NCBI RefSeq assembly: GCF_019061365.1
Contig: NZ_JAHPPD010000016.1
Location: forward strand, 1 to 37,522
Direction: 5' to 3'
DNA: 37,522 nt
Source of the DNA: Lentilactobacillus dabitei
GTDB taxonomy: Bacteria; Bacillota; Bacilli; Lactobacillales; Lactobacillaceae
The position numbers and the translations under genes were made by a program. Numbering within the stretch: the first letter of the stretch is position 1; the number at the start of each line of letters is the position of its first letter. Below, in pieces: positions 23,322-31,428 of this stretch. The notes below the pieces were generated by a model that saw only the letters and a list, made by a program, of their open reading frames with translations, did no database searches and was not told the origin of the DNA.

Positions 23322-24255
23322 CTCGTTTCCTCCCCTCAACGAATTTGATTTCAATGAATAATAGAATCAAGAAGATCACAAAGGTCACGGTTGCCAATGC
23401 GGACGCGTTCCCGGTTTTGTAAAGGACAAACGCATTGAGGTACGTGTGATACAGCAAGTTAGACGACCCATAGTAGGGGCCACCTTGCGTGATGACGTTG
23501 ATTGGCGTAAAGACATACTGCAACCCTTGAACGATTGTCAAAATGAAGACATAGATTGCCACGCCTTTATTCAGTGGCAGCACAATGTTCCAAATGACCC
23601 GCAACTTGGGAATCCCATCCAAAGCGGCGGCATCAAGAATGTTGCGCGGGACGGCTCCTAAACCGGTGAGCAGTAAAATGAAATTATAACCAAACACTTT
23701 CCAATTGGTAATCAGACAAATCACGACAATTGCCATGGCACCGGAATTGGTCCATTGAGGCACTTTCATGCCAAAATCCCTGAGGAAGAGTGCCAGTGGG
23801 CCAGAAACGGGATTCAAAATCCATGAGAACAACATCGCGCCAACCACTAACGAGAACAAGCTGGGAATGAAGAACAGGATTTTGTAAGGCCCCTTCATTT
23901 TGCCAATGAAGAAATTGACAATTAGCGAAATGAAATATGGAATGATAAAGTTTAAAATCACCAATAGGACAATGTAGACGAGCGTATTTAAAATCACTTT
24001 CTGGTTCGTTGGGTCGGTGAAGACATTGACGTAATTTGCCAAGCCGACAAACTGCTTAGTTGGGGCAATCAGGTTCCAATTAAAGAAGCTCAGGTAAAAT
24101 GTATAGCCAATTGGAACGATCATGAACACCAGTAATAACAGTGCCGATGGTAGTAGGTATAGAAATGGCAAAAGCCGTCCTCGCGGCTTGCGGGAAACCC
24201 GCGGGCCAGAACGACTGTTAACAGCCTTTTCAATTTGTGAATTATTGTTGAGCAT
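23311..24255 (-). CDS. ugpA: Glycerol-3-phosphate ABC transporter permease
   Basis: 314 residues, six membrane helices after a basic cytosolic N terminus (SRSGPRVSRKPRG), MalF/UgpA type. Its EAA loop reads DAAALDGIPKLRVIWNIVLP. I place the start at 24255, where AGGAGAAG gives a ribosome site; the reading frame continues upstream to 24294 inside ugpB without one. It overlaps the ugpB stop by 14 bases. Confidence 0.87.
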   Translation of the reverse strand: MLNNNSQIEKAVNSRSGPRVSRKPRGRLLPFLYLLPSALLLLVFMIVPIGYTFYLSFFNWNLIAPTKQFVGLANYVNVFTDPTNQKVILNTLVYIVLLVILNFIIPYFISLIVNFFIGKMKGPYKILFFIPSLFSLVVGAMLFSWILNPVSGPLALFLRDFGMKVPQWTNSGAMAIVVICLITNWKVFGYNFILLLTGLGAVPRNILDAAALDGIPKLRVIWNIVLPLNKGVAIYVFILTIVQGLQYVFTPINVITQGGPYYGSSNLLYHTYLNAFVLYKTGNASALATVTFVIFLILLFIEIKFVEGRKRDAD

Positions 24256-25524
24256 TAATCTTCTCCTGTGCAGCCTTGAGTGTCTGGGCAACATTGCTGC
24301 CGGTTAAAATCTTGTCCCGGGCATCAATCATGTCCTGTTCAGCATCTAACCCATTTTTAGGGAATGATGTCCAAGGAACGGCGTTGGTCAATTCTTGGGT
24401 AGCTGGTTTAATCATTGGGTTGGCAGCCAAGTACTTCTTAAATTGAGCTGAATCTAAGGCAGTCTTTGTTGGTGGCAAGTATCCAGTTCCCTTGTCCCAA
24501 GTTAACAGTGAATCATTTTTATAGAGCCACTTTTCAAAGGTCCAAGCCGCTTTTTGCTTGGCACTGTCCTGAGAAGTGAGGGCTAACATTGACCCACCAA
24601 CTGGAACCGTCAGCTTATTGCCCTTAAAGGTTGGGGCAATTTGTGAGGAAGCCTTGAAGCTGACACTTTGTTTAATGTGTGAGGCTTGAGCAACGGTTGT
24701 GAACGCCATGGCCACTTTGCCATTGGTGAAATCGTCCATCCCTTGTGCCCAAGGCGTATGAATCGCGGCTTTATCCTTTAAAACCATGTCCTGTATAGTT
24801 GATAAGCTTTGACACCCTGAGCACTGGCAAACGCTGCTTTACCGGCCGAATTTTTAATTTGCGCACCATTGCTTAACATCATTGCTTGTTGCGCCCAGGT
24901 ATCAGCGGGTTCTTGAATATAGACGCCATAGTTGCCGCTCTTTTGCTTGATGGTCTTGGCAGCTGCTTGGACGCCTTCCCAAGTACTCAAGCTGCTCTTT
25001 TTAATCCCATATTTAGCAAGCATACTGTCATTGGTAAACAGAATTGGCGTACTCAATGAGTATGGCAACCCGACTAACTTACCTTTGGCGTTTTTAGCGA
25101 AGGATAACGACTGGGTCGAAAAGTTATTCGTAATGGCACTCTTGCTCTTGTCAAATTTTTGAGCTGCGTCAGTTGGCGTCATGTACTTGAAATTGTCAGA
25201 GAAGTAGTTCGTGAATGCCCAACCAACCTGAACGATATCCGGCACTTTTCCAGATGCCTGAGCGGATTGTAAATTCTGCATCAATCCTTGATACATATTT
25301 GGATTGTATTTAGCAGTTACCTTGATGTGCTTGTGGGTCTTGTTAAACTCTTTAACGAGCTTATTAACAGATGTCCCACCCTGTGTTTCAGCGTTAACGT
25401 GCCAATATGTAATGTGCGTTGTTTTGGTTGCCGCAGACTTGGAACACCCCGCAAACAATAACGCAACCCCGACAATTGACAAAAGACCGATTACTCGTTT
25501 TAAACCGTGACTAATAGTCATCAT
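24242..25524 (-). pseudogene. ugpB: Glycerol-3-phosphate-binding lipoprotein gene with a frameshift
   Basis: Encodes the solute-binding lipoprotein of the ugp importer. The 5' part (to 24778) starts with a lipoprotein signal, LFAGC with Cys27, followed by ITYWHVNAETQGG and the rest of lobe one. It ends abruptly at KAYQLYRTWF. The 3' part (from 24787) continues in another frame with DMVLKDKAAIHTPWAQGM and the C-terminal lobe. Restoring one base near 24789-24794 would give LYQDMVLKD, so a single-base deletion is the simplest explanation. The operon downstream is intact. It is either a recent mutation or a sequencing error. AGGAGGG precedes the start and lies at the edge of the tandem repeats. 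Confidence 0.85.
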
Positions 25525-25542
25525 GAAACCCTCCTAAAATAA

Positions 25543-25654
25543 GTGAGCGGAGTAAAGCGGTTAGAAACCGGAGCGTAAGTCGCTGCTGAGAGGAATTCCT
25601 GGTTTTGGAATTTTTCTCAGTGGTGCTTACGTGCAGGTTTCTGCTTTACGCAGC
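25543..25654 (+). repeat. Modular palindromic repeat, copy D (tandem 1)
   Basis: GTAAAGC-GGTTA-GAAACC-GGAG-CGTAAG-TCGCT-CTGAGA, then AATTCC, loop TGGTTTT, GGAATT, TCTCAG, GGTG-CTTACG-TGCA-GGTTTC-T-GCTTTAC. First of three tandem units. It begins about 20 bases upstream of the ugpB start on the opposite strand, right next to the ugpB ribosome site. Confidence 0.85.
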
Positions 25655-25667
25655 TGTCTAAAAGTAA

Positions 25668-25782
25668 GTGAGCGGAGTAAAGCGGTTAACAATCGGAATG
25701 TAAGTCGCCTTGGGGAGAAATTCCCGGTCTTGGAATTTTTCGCTAAGGTGCTTACATGCAGATTGTTGCTTTACGCAGCTGT
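25668..25782 (+). repeat. Modular palindromic repeat, copy E (tandem 2)
   Basis: Exactly 125 bases after copy D begins. Outer stem GTAAAGC/GCTTTAC is unchanged, but the second stem is ACAATC/GATTGT, the third TGTAAG/CTTACA, and the fourth uses TTGG/CTAA with a G-U pair. Joints GGTTA, TCGC, GGTG and TGCA are kept. Confidence 0.85.
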
Positions 25783-25792
25783 CCTAAAATAA

Positions 25793-25907
25793 GTGAGCAG
25801 ATCCAAGCGTTTAGGGATCGGAGGGTAAGTCGCCTGGAACGAAAATTCCGGGTTTGGGAATTTTTGTTCGAGGTGCTTACATGCAGATCCCTGCTTGGAG
25901 CAGCTGT
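25793..25907 (+). repeat. Modular palindromic repeat, copy F (tandem 3)
   Basis: Again 125 bases after the preceding start. Outer stem is now TCCAAGC/GCTTGGA, second stem GGGATC/GATCCC, third GTAAG/CTTAC, fourth GAAC/GTTC, fifth AAAATTCC/GGGAATTTTT. The units are joined by a constant GCTGTCCTAAAATAAGTGAG string. Confidence 0.85.
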
Positions 25908-26076
25908 CCTATTTACGATGTACTTATAGATTAACAAGGTGATGTAAATTGAAGGCAAAAATTATGTTTCAAAAGTGTAAAAAGTCATGACATTTTGGTG
26001 GGTGTTGGATACCCCAGTTGGTTATGAACCCTGTATTGTGTCCCTTACACACAATTTCATTTTAAAAAAGCCAAAG
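25908..26076. other. Probable promoter region of the ugp operon
   Basis: About 170 bases between the tandem repeats and the dacA-side terminator, with no gene. On the minus strand it contains TTTACA and GAAACA words spaced as in PHO-type boxes, and ATTGTGT/ACACAAT forms an inverted repeat at 26034-26056. No promoter could be fixed with confidence. If transcription starts here, the three repeats lie in the ugp 5' leader. Confidence 0.3.
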
Positions 26077-26118
26077 AAAAACGGGTAACCATTCGGATTG
26101 GAATAGTTACCCGTTTTG
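26077..26118. terminator. Terminator hairpin between dacA and the ugp operon
   Basis: AAAACGGGTAAC and GTTACCCGTTTT are perfect 12-base complements with a 16-base loop. TTTTG follows on the plus strand and A/U-rich sequence on the minus. It closes the dacA transcript. Confidence 0.75.
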
Positions 26119-26202
26119 TTTGGACCTGCCTAGCTTAAGTTGGTTCGACGCTCATAATCTTTTGATAATCAGCAGAAACTTCATTCAGTAATCTTTAAGA
26201 CC

Positions 26203-26262
26203 GGTAGCTCCTGTGATCGGATCAGGCATCCCAATTGGCCCCTATGATCCGATCCAACTACC
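26203..26262. repeat. Inverted repeat spanning the dacA stop codon
   Basis: GGTAG...GATCGGATCA and TGATCCGATC...CTACC pair. The inner 10 bases are perfect, and the CTACC arm contains the dacA stop codon. It may protect the mRNA end or slow termination; it lacks a U-tract. Confidence 0.5.
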
Positions 26263-27565
26263 GAGCCATAAACTTAGCAAAATTCACCATCAGCTTATAA
26301 ATCCCCGTAAAAATACCAATCAACATATTGCCAATCGAGCTTAACAGTGAGTGGTGATGCGTCTTTTTTGCTTGTTTTGCCTGCTGATTTGGTTTAATCG
26401 TCGCTTCAGCAATCATTGGCACCTTTGCCACCCCACGACTATTAGAAAGTCCCACCTCCGCATAGCCAACAGAGTCGCCTTTGGTCACTTGCCCGGTCTT
26501 TTGGGTCAAACGATACTTAACTGATTGGGGCTTTTGGTTGGCATTCTGGCGCCAAATGGCGGTTTGTGATTCTTGTGGCGTTGCCGTTAGCAATTGATTG
26601 CCGATCTTAAATTGATGGGCTTTCACGTTCACACTCACCTTTTGATACTTTTTATCAATCTGTTGAATCAATCGATCCATCGACGTGAATACCGAATTAC
26701 TATCGATAATGGTGGCAATCAAATGACGGCCATTGTGCCAAAAAGTAACCGTGAGACAGAGACCGGCATTAATTGTATAGCCGGTCTTCAACCCATCAAC
26801 GTGATTCGCTTTTCGGTAATAAACTTTGTTCTTCAACAAGCTGTTGGAGTTAACTAACCATTGTTTACCAACCTTCATCGTCGACTGACTACTCCACTTG
26901 GTAATCGTCGGGAATTCGGCGAGCACTTTAGCCGCCACTTGAGAAATGGCAGAAGCGCTGACCATGTTTTGGGCTTTGCTGGTCGTATGAGGTACCTGAT
27001 AATGATATTTCTTCAAATCGGTGTTATCGAGGCCAGAGCTGCTAACAAAGGTTGCCTCAATTCCCCATTTTTGAGCTTGCTGGTTCATCATGTAAATAAA
27101 TTGGGTGTTATTGCCACCACCCACTAATTTTCCGAGGGCAATCGCGGCAGAATTCGAAGAAGCGATCAGGGCGGCTTTGTATAAATCCTTAACGGTAAAT
27201 TCGCCAGAGCGCTTAATTCTAAATCCCCCTAAAGTGGGATCCTTACTCATTTTGATTAATTCTTCGTCAACGGGTACTTTCTGATCCCATTTGATCTTAT
27301 GCGCATCAATCGCTTTCTTGGTCAAATAGAGGGTCATTAATTTTGACAAACTGGCGATCGGCCGCTTGGCATCGGCGTTTTTCTGATACAGCACTTGACC
27401 GGTCTTGGCATCCATGACATAAGCTTCCTTAGCCTGAAATGCCGGCAATTTTTTCGCACGGGCTGAAGGTGTCGCAGTCGTTGAGAAAGCAATGATGGCA
27501 GCCATCACTATAACGACAATTTGTAAAAATGGGCTTTGTTTAACTTTCGAGGTGGCTTTCCGCAA
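26258..27565 (-). CDS. dacA: D-alanyl-D-alanine carboxypeptidase (PBP5-like)
   Basis: 435 residues. Trims the terminal D-Ala of peptidoglycan pentapeptides at the outer membrane face. A signal sequence (hydrophobic 15-30, ARA-K) is followed by the penicillin-binding motifs SLSK (72-75), SSN (136-138) and KTG (260-262), then a PBP5 C-terminal beta domain and a final amphipathic helix (GIYKLMVNFAKFM) for membrane anchoring. The start is a TTG with TAGGAGG 8 bases before it. The expected motif order and spacing are intact. It is a single-gene unit; the glycosyltransferase gene upstream on the same strand is about 180 bases away. Confidence 0.93.
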   Translation of the reverse strand: MRKATSKVKQSPFLQIVVIVMAAIIAFSTTATPSARAKKLPAFQAKEAYVMDAKTGQVLYQKNADAKRPIASLSKLMTLYLTKKAIDAHKIKWDQKVPVDEELIKMSKDPTLGGFRIKRSGEFTVKDLYKAALIASSNSAAIALGKLVGGGNNTQFIYMMNQQAQKWGIEATFVSSSGLDNTDLKKYHYQVPHTTSKAQNMVSASAISQVAAKVLAEFPTITKWSSQSTMKVGKQWLVNSNSLLKNKVYYRKANHVDGLKTGYTINAGLCLTVTFWHNGRHLIATIIDSNSVFTSMDRLIQQIDKKYQKVSVNVKAHQFKIGNQLLTATPQESQTAIWRQNANQKPQSVKYRLTQKTGQVTKGDSVGYAEVGLSNSRGVAKVPMIAEATIKPNQQAKQAKKTHHHSLLSSIGNMLIGIFTGIYKLMVNFAKFMAR

Positions 27566-27742
27566 ACCAGGTACCTCCTAAATTTCTAAATTACAGATGG
27601 CACTATCCTAACTTAAATTTTAAGATTTGGAAAATCAAATTGAGAATCTTTAAATAAAATTTACCCAGAAAAGCCAAATGTGGTATTTAATAGCGCCAGC
27701 ATTTTCTCGCAAGCTAACGACGATCCTGTTCCGCTCACTTTT

Positions 27743-28483
27743 TTAAGGTTGCAGATGACGGCTCATTTCATCGATATGCTGCCGAACCACCTGTTCCTTT
27801 CGCCTCATCCCCATTGTCGCAGAGTGGATAATGCTGTTACCCCGACTCACTTTGGTGTATAACGGCGCTGCATAATAGACGAACCGATGAGAGGCGGCAA
27901 TGTAATCCGCCGTAAACAGGAGATCTTCAGCCAGCTCTAAGGTTTCATCGAACCGAATCTGATGGTCACGAATCACCGAAAGCCTAAACCCTTTATTCCA
28001 AGTATATCCACCAATTTCGGCGCCGCGATAATTAATTGAATCAAATGCTTCTTGCTTTGAAACGGATTGGAATTTGGCATCGGCAGACAACCTGCCACCG
28101 CCACGCCATCCCCAGGCGTACCCAACTGCGGCCATATCAACAGCCTTATCTGCCAATCCGGCAACAATGACTTCAAGATAATTTGAAGCCAGTAGATCAT
28201 CGCCGTCAACAAACACAATAATTTCCCCATTGGCATGATCAATCGCATAATTGCGAGCCTTCGAGACCCCTTCATGCTCATCATAATAATAAGGATGAAT
28301 TCGCTCATCCTGCTTGGCAAGCTCAGAAATTGCGGTCGCAGTGTCATCGGTTGACGCATCATCAACTAAAATAATTTCAAAATTCTGATAGGTCTGATTA
28401 AAAATACTCTGCATCGTTTTCTTTAAATAAGATCCCAAATTGTAAGCTGGAATCGAAATGGTGACTAACGGAGAATTTGTCAT
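27743..28483 (-). CDS. Family 2 glycosyltransferase
   Basis: 246 residues with a GT-A fold. Transfers a sugar from a nucleotide donor. ISIPAYNLGSYL opens the domain; ILVDDASTDDT holds the first Asp pair and VFVDGDDLLA the DxD-type metal site. AEDLLF is the usual ED acid motif, followed by a Y-rich acceptor region. No membrane helix is seen, so it is cytosolic or peripheral. The start is at 28483, with GGAGG 8 bases upstream; the longer frame to 28498 includes that site. Likely decorates teichoic acid or an exopolysaccharide, but no polysaccharide cluster surrounds it. Confidence 0.88.
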   Translation of the reverse strand: MTNSPLVTISIPAYNLGSYLKKTMQSIFNQTYQNFEIILVDDASTDDTATAISELAKQDERIHPYYYDEHEGVSKARNYAIDHANGEIIVFVDGDDLLASNYLEVIVAGLADKAVDMAAVGYAWGWRGGGRLSADAKFQSVSKQEAFDSINYRGAEIGGYTWNKGFRLSVIRDHQIRFDETLELAEDLLFTADYIAASHRFVYYAAPLYTKVSRGNSIIHSATMGMRRKEQVVRQHIDEMSRHLQP

Positions 28484-28640
28484 GGTAACCGCCTCCACTT
28501 ATTTTTGGTCAGTGTAAGCGGTTGGGAAGGAATGTGCAAGGATTTGAGCGTCATCGCATATGGCGAATATTCGAAGCACGCAGTTGCCTCAATCGGAGAG
28601 TCTGGCATTTGCAATTTAAATTGACGAAATGTGCTCTCGC
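28484..28640. other. Intergenic region upstream of the glycosyltransferase gene
   Basis: No gene. It carries the presumed glycosyltransferase promoter on the minus strand. Part of the flank (GAAATGTGCTCT) recurs beside the hairpin element at 34.2 kb. Confidence 0.4.
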
Positions 28641-28645
28641 GGACC

Positions 28646-28730
28646 TAACCCTACTACATAAAAAAGAGCCCCAACGATAAACAAAGAACGTTCATCATTG
28701 GAGCTCATATCTTATTCTCCGGATCAACCC
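28646..28730 (-). terminator. Terminator of the ara operon, conserved-flank family copy
   Basis: On the minus strand GAGCTCCAATGAT pairs with GTCGTTGGGGCTC-type sequence (G-U allowed) and TTTTTTAT follows. Plus-strand flanks CCCTACTACATAA and TTATTCTCCGGATCAA resemble those of the copies at 5.3 and 34.2 kb. It lies about 95 bases after the araD stop. Confidence 0.78.
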
Positions 28731-28802
28731 GGACTTAGTAGAAAGCGTGCCTCAGGGAACTGGCCCTTATATTACCGCGCCAAAAACGTTCCTTTCAGCA
28801 CT

Positions 28803-29531
28803 CTATTCGTGTTCTGCGTGACTCTTAGATTTGGCATTATTTTGACCATAGTAAGCATTCTTACCATGCTTACGATAGTAATGCTTATCCAACAGATATT
28901 GTGGCACATGGGTTTCGTCACGAGTTAATTGTAATGTGTGATAGCTAATTTCAGCTGAAACTTCAAGTACCTTAGCGTTATAAACCGCTTTGTCGGCAGT
29001 TGGGCCCCATGCAAATGGACCATGTTGGCTAACTAGAACTGCAGGAACAGCATCTGGGTCAATTCCGCGGCGTTCAAATTCGTCAACGATCACTTTACCG
29101 GTGTTCAACTCATAGGCTTCTTCGATTTGTTTTTTCGTCAAAGCTGGGGCACAAGGAACATCACCGTAGAATGTGTCGGCATGAGTCGTGCTAGTAGCTG
29201 GGATATCCATCTTAGCTGCGGCAAATGAAACAGCCCAAGGTGAATGAGTATGAACAATACCACCAATGGTTGGGAAATGATTATAGAGATAAGTATGAGT
29301 TGGTGTATCGCTTGAAGGATTCAAGTCACCTTCAACAACCTTACCATCCAAATCAACAACGACCATATCTGAAGGCTTCATATCTTCGTAAGGAACCCCT
29401 GATGGCTTGATAACGAATAAGCCTTTGTCACGGTCAATTGCTGAAACATTTCCCCAAGTGAAGGTTACCAAGTCCAACTTAGGAAGTTTCATGTTTGCTT
29501 CATATACTTCTTGTTTAAGATCTTCTAGCAT
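28803..29531 (-). CDS. araD: L-ribulose-5-phosphate 4-epimerase
   Basis: 242 residues, class II aldolase-like zinc enzyme that turns L-ribulose 5-phosphate into D-xylulose 5-phosphate, feeding the phosphoketolase pathway. Visible marks are LVTFTWGNVSAIDRD, KPSGVPYEDM, the zinc histidines in GGIVHTHSPWAVS and the later SQHGPFAWG. Start placed at 29531: AAAGGTGA lies 8 bases before this ATG, and the upstream in-frame GTG lies inside that site. It is the second gene of the operon, separated from araB by a palindromic repeat. No araA follows. Confidence 0.93.
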   Translation of the reverse strand: MLEDLKQEVYEANMKLPKLDLVTFTWGNVSAIDRDKGLFVIKPSGVPYEDMKPSDMVVVDLDGKVVEGDLNPSSDTPTHTYLYNHFPTIGGIVHTHSPWAVSFAAAKMDIPATSTTHADTFYGDVPCAPALTKKQIEEAYELNTGKVIVDEFERRGIDPDAVPAVLVSQHGPFAWGPTADKAVYNAKVLEVSAEISYHTLQLTRDETHVPQYLLDKHYYRKHGKNAYYGQNNAKSKSHAEHE

Positions 29532-29591
29532 TTTGTTTATCACCTTTCGTGTTTGTGGTTTTAAGATTGTGGTTGTTCTTGGTTATATGGA

Positions 29592-29710
29592 GTAGGACAG
29601 CTCCGCAAAGCAATAACCTGCACATAAGCACCACAACCAAAAATCCAAGCCCAGGATTTCTGGTTGCGGAGACTTATGTTCCGGTTATTAACCGCTTTGC
29701 TTCGCTCACT
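29592..29710 (-). repeat. Modular palindromic repeat, copy G, inside the ara operon
   Basis: Minus-strand reading: GCAAAGC-GGTTA-ATAACC-GGAA-CATAAG-TCTCC, GCAACCA, AAATCC, loop TGGGCTT, GGATTT, TGGTTGT, GGTG-CTTATG-TGCA-GGTTAT-T-GCTTTGC. The araB stop codon overlaps the repeat's AGTGAG edge (TAGTGAG). The other edge TAGGACAGCT matches the tandem copies at 25.6 kb. It is in the sense direction, about 60 bases before araD. Confidence 0.85.
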
Positions 29711-31316
29711 ACTTCATTTTCATCGACTTAACCGCTTGCTCCTCAACCGGAAGGGCTGCCTTGTAGTTGTCGATGAACTTGTCATAACCTTGGACACTGG
29801 CTGGTTCTGGGTACAACGTTGCTTTGGTTGAATCTTTGAAGACACGGTTCTCCAAGTAGTCTTCCAATGCTTCGCCGTCTTTACGGTTAACACAGTAGAG
29901 TGCCAAGACTGCCATTCCCCAAGGACCACCCTCACCGGCATTTTCCATTACAGAAATTGGGGTGTTCAGGGCATCCGCCAGAACTTGTTGGGCAACAACC
30001 GGCGTCTTGAAAATACCACCTTGGGCAACCAGTACACTGGTCTTGATATGTTCTTCGCGAAGCAAGATATCCATCCCAATCTTTAATGGGGCAAAGGCTG
30101 AATAAATTTGTTGCTTGATGAAGTTAGCGAGGTTCAACTTGCTGTCTGGCTTACGGACAAATAATGGTCGGCCTTCTGGCATCCGGGTGATGTTTTCACC
30201 TGAAAGGTAAGCAAAGTTAACCAAGCCACCGGCATCTTGATCACCCTTAACTGATTCGGCGAACAAAGTCCCGTACAAATCATCAGGCTTGAGTTGCAAT
30301 CCAAGTGCTTTGGCAAATTCACCAAACAAGCCTACCCAAGCGTTGATATCGGATGAACTGTTGTTGGTGTGAACCATGGCAACTGGTGCACCATCTGGGG
30401 TTGTCACCATATCAATATCACGATGAACAGCCTTCATAGGCCGATCCAAGACAACCATTGAGAATGCAGAAGTTCCGGCTGAAATATTTCCAGTCCGCTT
30501 CTTAACACTGTTGGTTGAAACCATCCCAGTACCAGCATCCCCTTCAGGAGGCGCAATCAATGAACCGCCTTGGAGTTCACCACTCTGGTCAAGCAATTTG
30601 GCACCGGCATCCGTCAGCTCACCGACTTTTTGACCAGCCGGGAGGACCTTAGGCAAAATGTCGGTAATCTTCCATGGGTATTTCTGAACTTCAGGAAGAG
30701 CACTGAACTTATCCAGCATCTCTTGATTGTAGCTAACCGTCTGTTCGTCAATTGGAAACATTCCAGAGGCATCCCCAACACCAAGTGCCCTCTCACCGGA
30801 CAACTTCCAAGTAACGTAACCAGCAAGTGTTGTAAAGAAATCAACGTTCTTAACATGGTCTTCGTTATTCAAAATTGCTTGGTATAAATGAGCAATACTC
30901 CAACGTTCTGGAATATTGAAATCAAACAACTTGGTCAAAGCTTCCGCAGCCTGGCCGGTAATGTTATTCCGCCAAGTTCTAAAGGGTACTAACAACTCGT
31001 CATTCTTATCAAATGCCATATAACCGTGCATCATGGCACTGACACCGATTGACCCGATCTTCTGAAGATCGCAACCATACTTATCATGAACTTCCAATGC
31101 CAAAGTTGCATAACTGGTTTGGATACCATCCCAAATCTTGTCTATTGGATAAGTCCAAATGCCGTTATCCAATTCGTTTTCCCAAAGGTAATCGCCAGAA
31201 GCAATTGTTTGGAAATCATCTGTCACCAGGACGGCCTTGATTCTTGTAGAACCTAATTCGAGACCCAGCGAAATGTTTCCGCTTACAATTTCGTCTCGCA
31301 CACGACTTTCATCCAT
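29709..31316 (-). CDS. araB: L-ribulokinase (FGGY family)
   Basis: 535 residues. Phosphorylates L-ribulose with ATP, the step before AraD. The sugar-kinase actin fold shows ISLGLELGSTRIKAVL (phosphate loop 1), GVSAMMHGYMAFD, the second phosphate loop GNISAGTSAFSMVV, and the adenosine motif GGIFKTPVVAQ with GEGGPWGMAVLA. The lactobacillar AraB type is recognisable by the long WENELDNGIWTYP segment. GGAGG lies 8 bases before the ATG. Transcribed from a strong promoter with an AraR-like operator. Operonic with araD. Confidence 0.93.
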   Translation of the reverse strand: MDESRVRDEIVSGNISLGLELGSTRIKAVLVTDDFQTIASGDYLWENELDNGIWTYPIDKIWDGIQTSYATLALEVHDKYGCDLQKIGSIGVSAMMHGYMAFDKNDELLVPFRTWRNNITGQAAEALTKLFDFNIPERWSIAHLYQAILNNEDHVKNVDFFTTLAGYVTWKLSGERALGVGDASGMFPIDEQTVSYNQEMLDKFSALPEVQKYPWKITDILPKVLPAGQKVGELTDAGAKLLDQSGELQGGSLIAPPEGDAGTGMVSTNSVKKRTGNISAGTSAFSMVVLDRPMKAVHRDIDMVTTPDGAPVAMVHTNNSSSDINAWVGLFGEFAKALGLQLKPDDLYGTLFAESVKGDQDAGGLVNFAYLSGENITRMPEGRPLFVRKPDSKLNLANFIKQQIYSAFAPLKIGMDILLREEHIKTSVLVAQGGIFKTPVVAQQVLADALNTPISVMENAGEGGPWGMAVLALYCVNRKDGEALEDYLENRVFKDSTKATLYPEPASVQGYDKFIDNYKAALPVEEQAVKSMKMK

Positions 31317-31364
31317 TATATAATCCTCCAGAGTAACTCCATTAATATTTTCATTTACCCTCTA

Positions 31365-31393
31365 ATTGTAAAATATTCGTACGTATAAATCAA
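31365..31393 (-). promoter_or_regulatory. Promoter of the araB-araD operon
   Basis: TTGATT, exactly 17 bases and TACAAT, about 50 bases upstream of araB. The spacer contains the AraR-like operator, so repressor and polymerase would exclude each other. Confidence 0.7.
31375..31390. promoter_or_regulatory. AraR-like operator
   Basis: ATTCGTACGTATAAAT resembles the Bacillus AraR box (ATTTGTACGTACAAAT as I recall it) with two differences. It is centred in the araB promoter spacer. The araR gene is not in the window. Confidence 0.62.
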
Positions 31394-31428
31394 TTGTTTT
31401 CGAAATTTATAGAATAAATTGGCCACAA

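Noticed and set aside
25533-25910. Possible CRISPR array in the three regularly spaced repeats
   Set aside because: Units are 125 bases long, each a nested palindrome, with no short repeat/unique spacer alternation and no cas genes.
25752-25958. Open frame of 68 codons on the minus strand
   Set aside because: It lies almost wholly inside repeat copies E and F, has no ribosome site and would be a by-product of the palindromes.
28698-28928. Open frame of 76 codons on the plus strand
   Set aside because: It overlaps the terminator hairpin and the 3' end of araD in antisense; no ribosome site.
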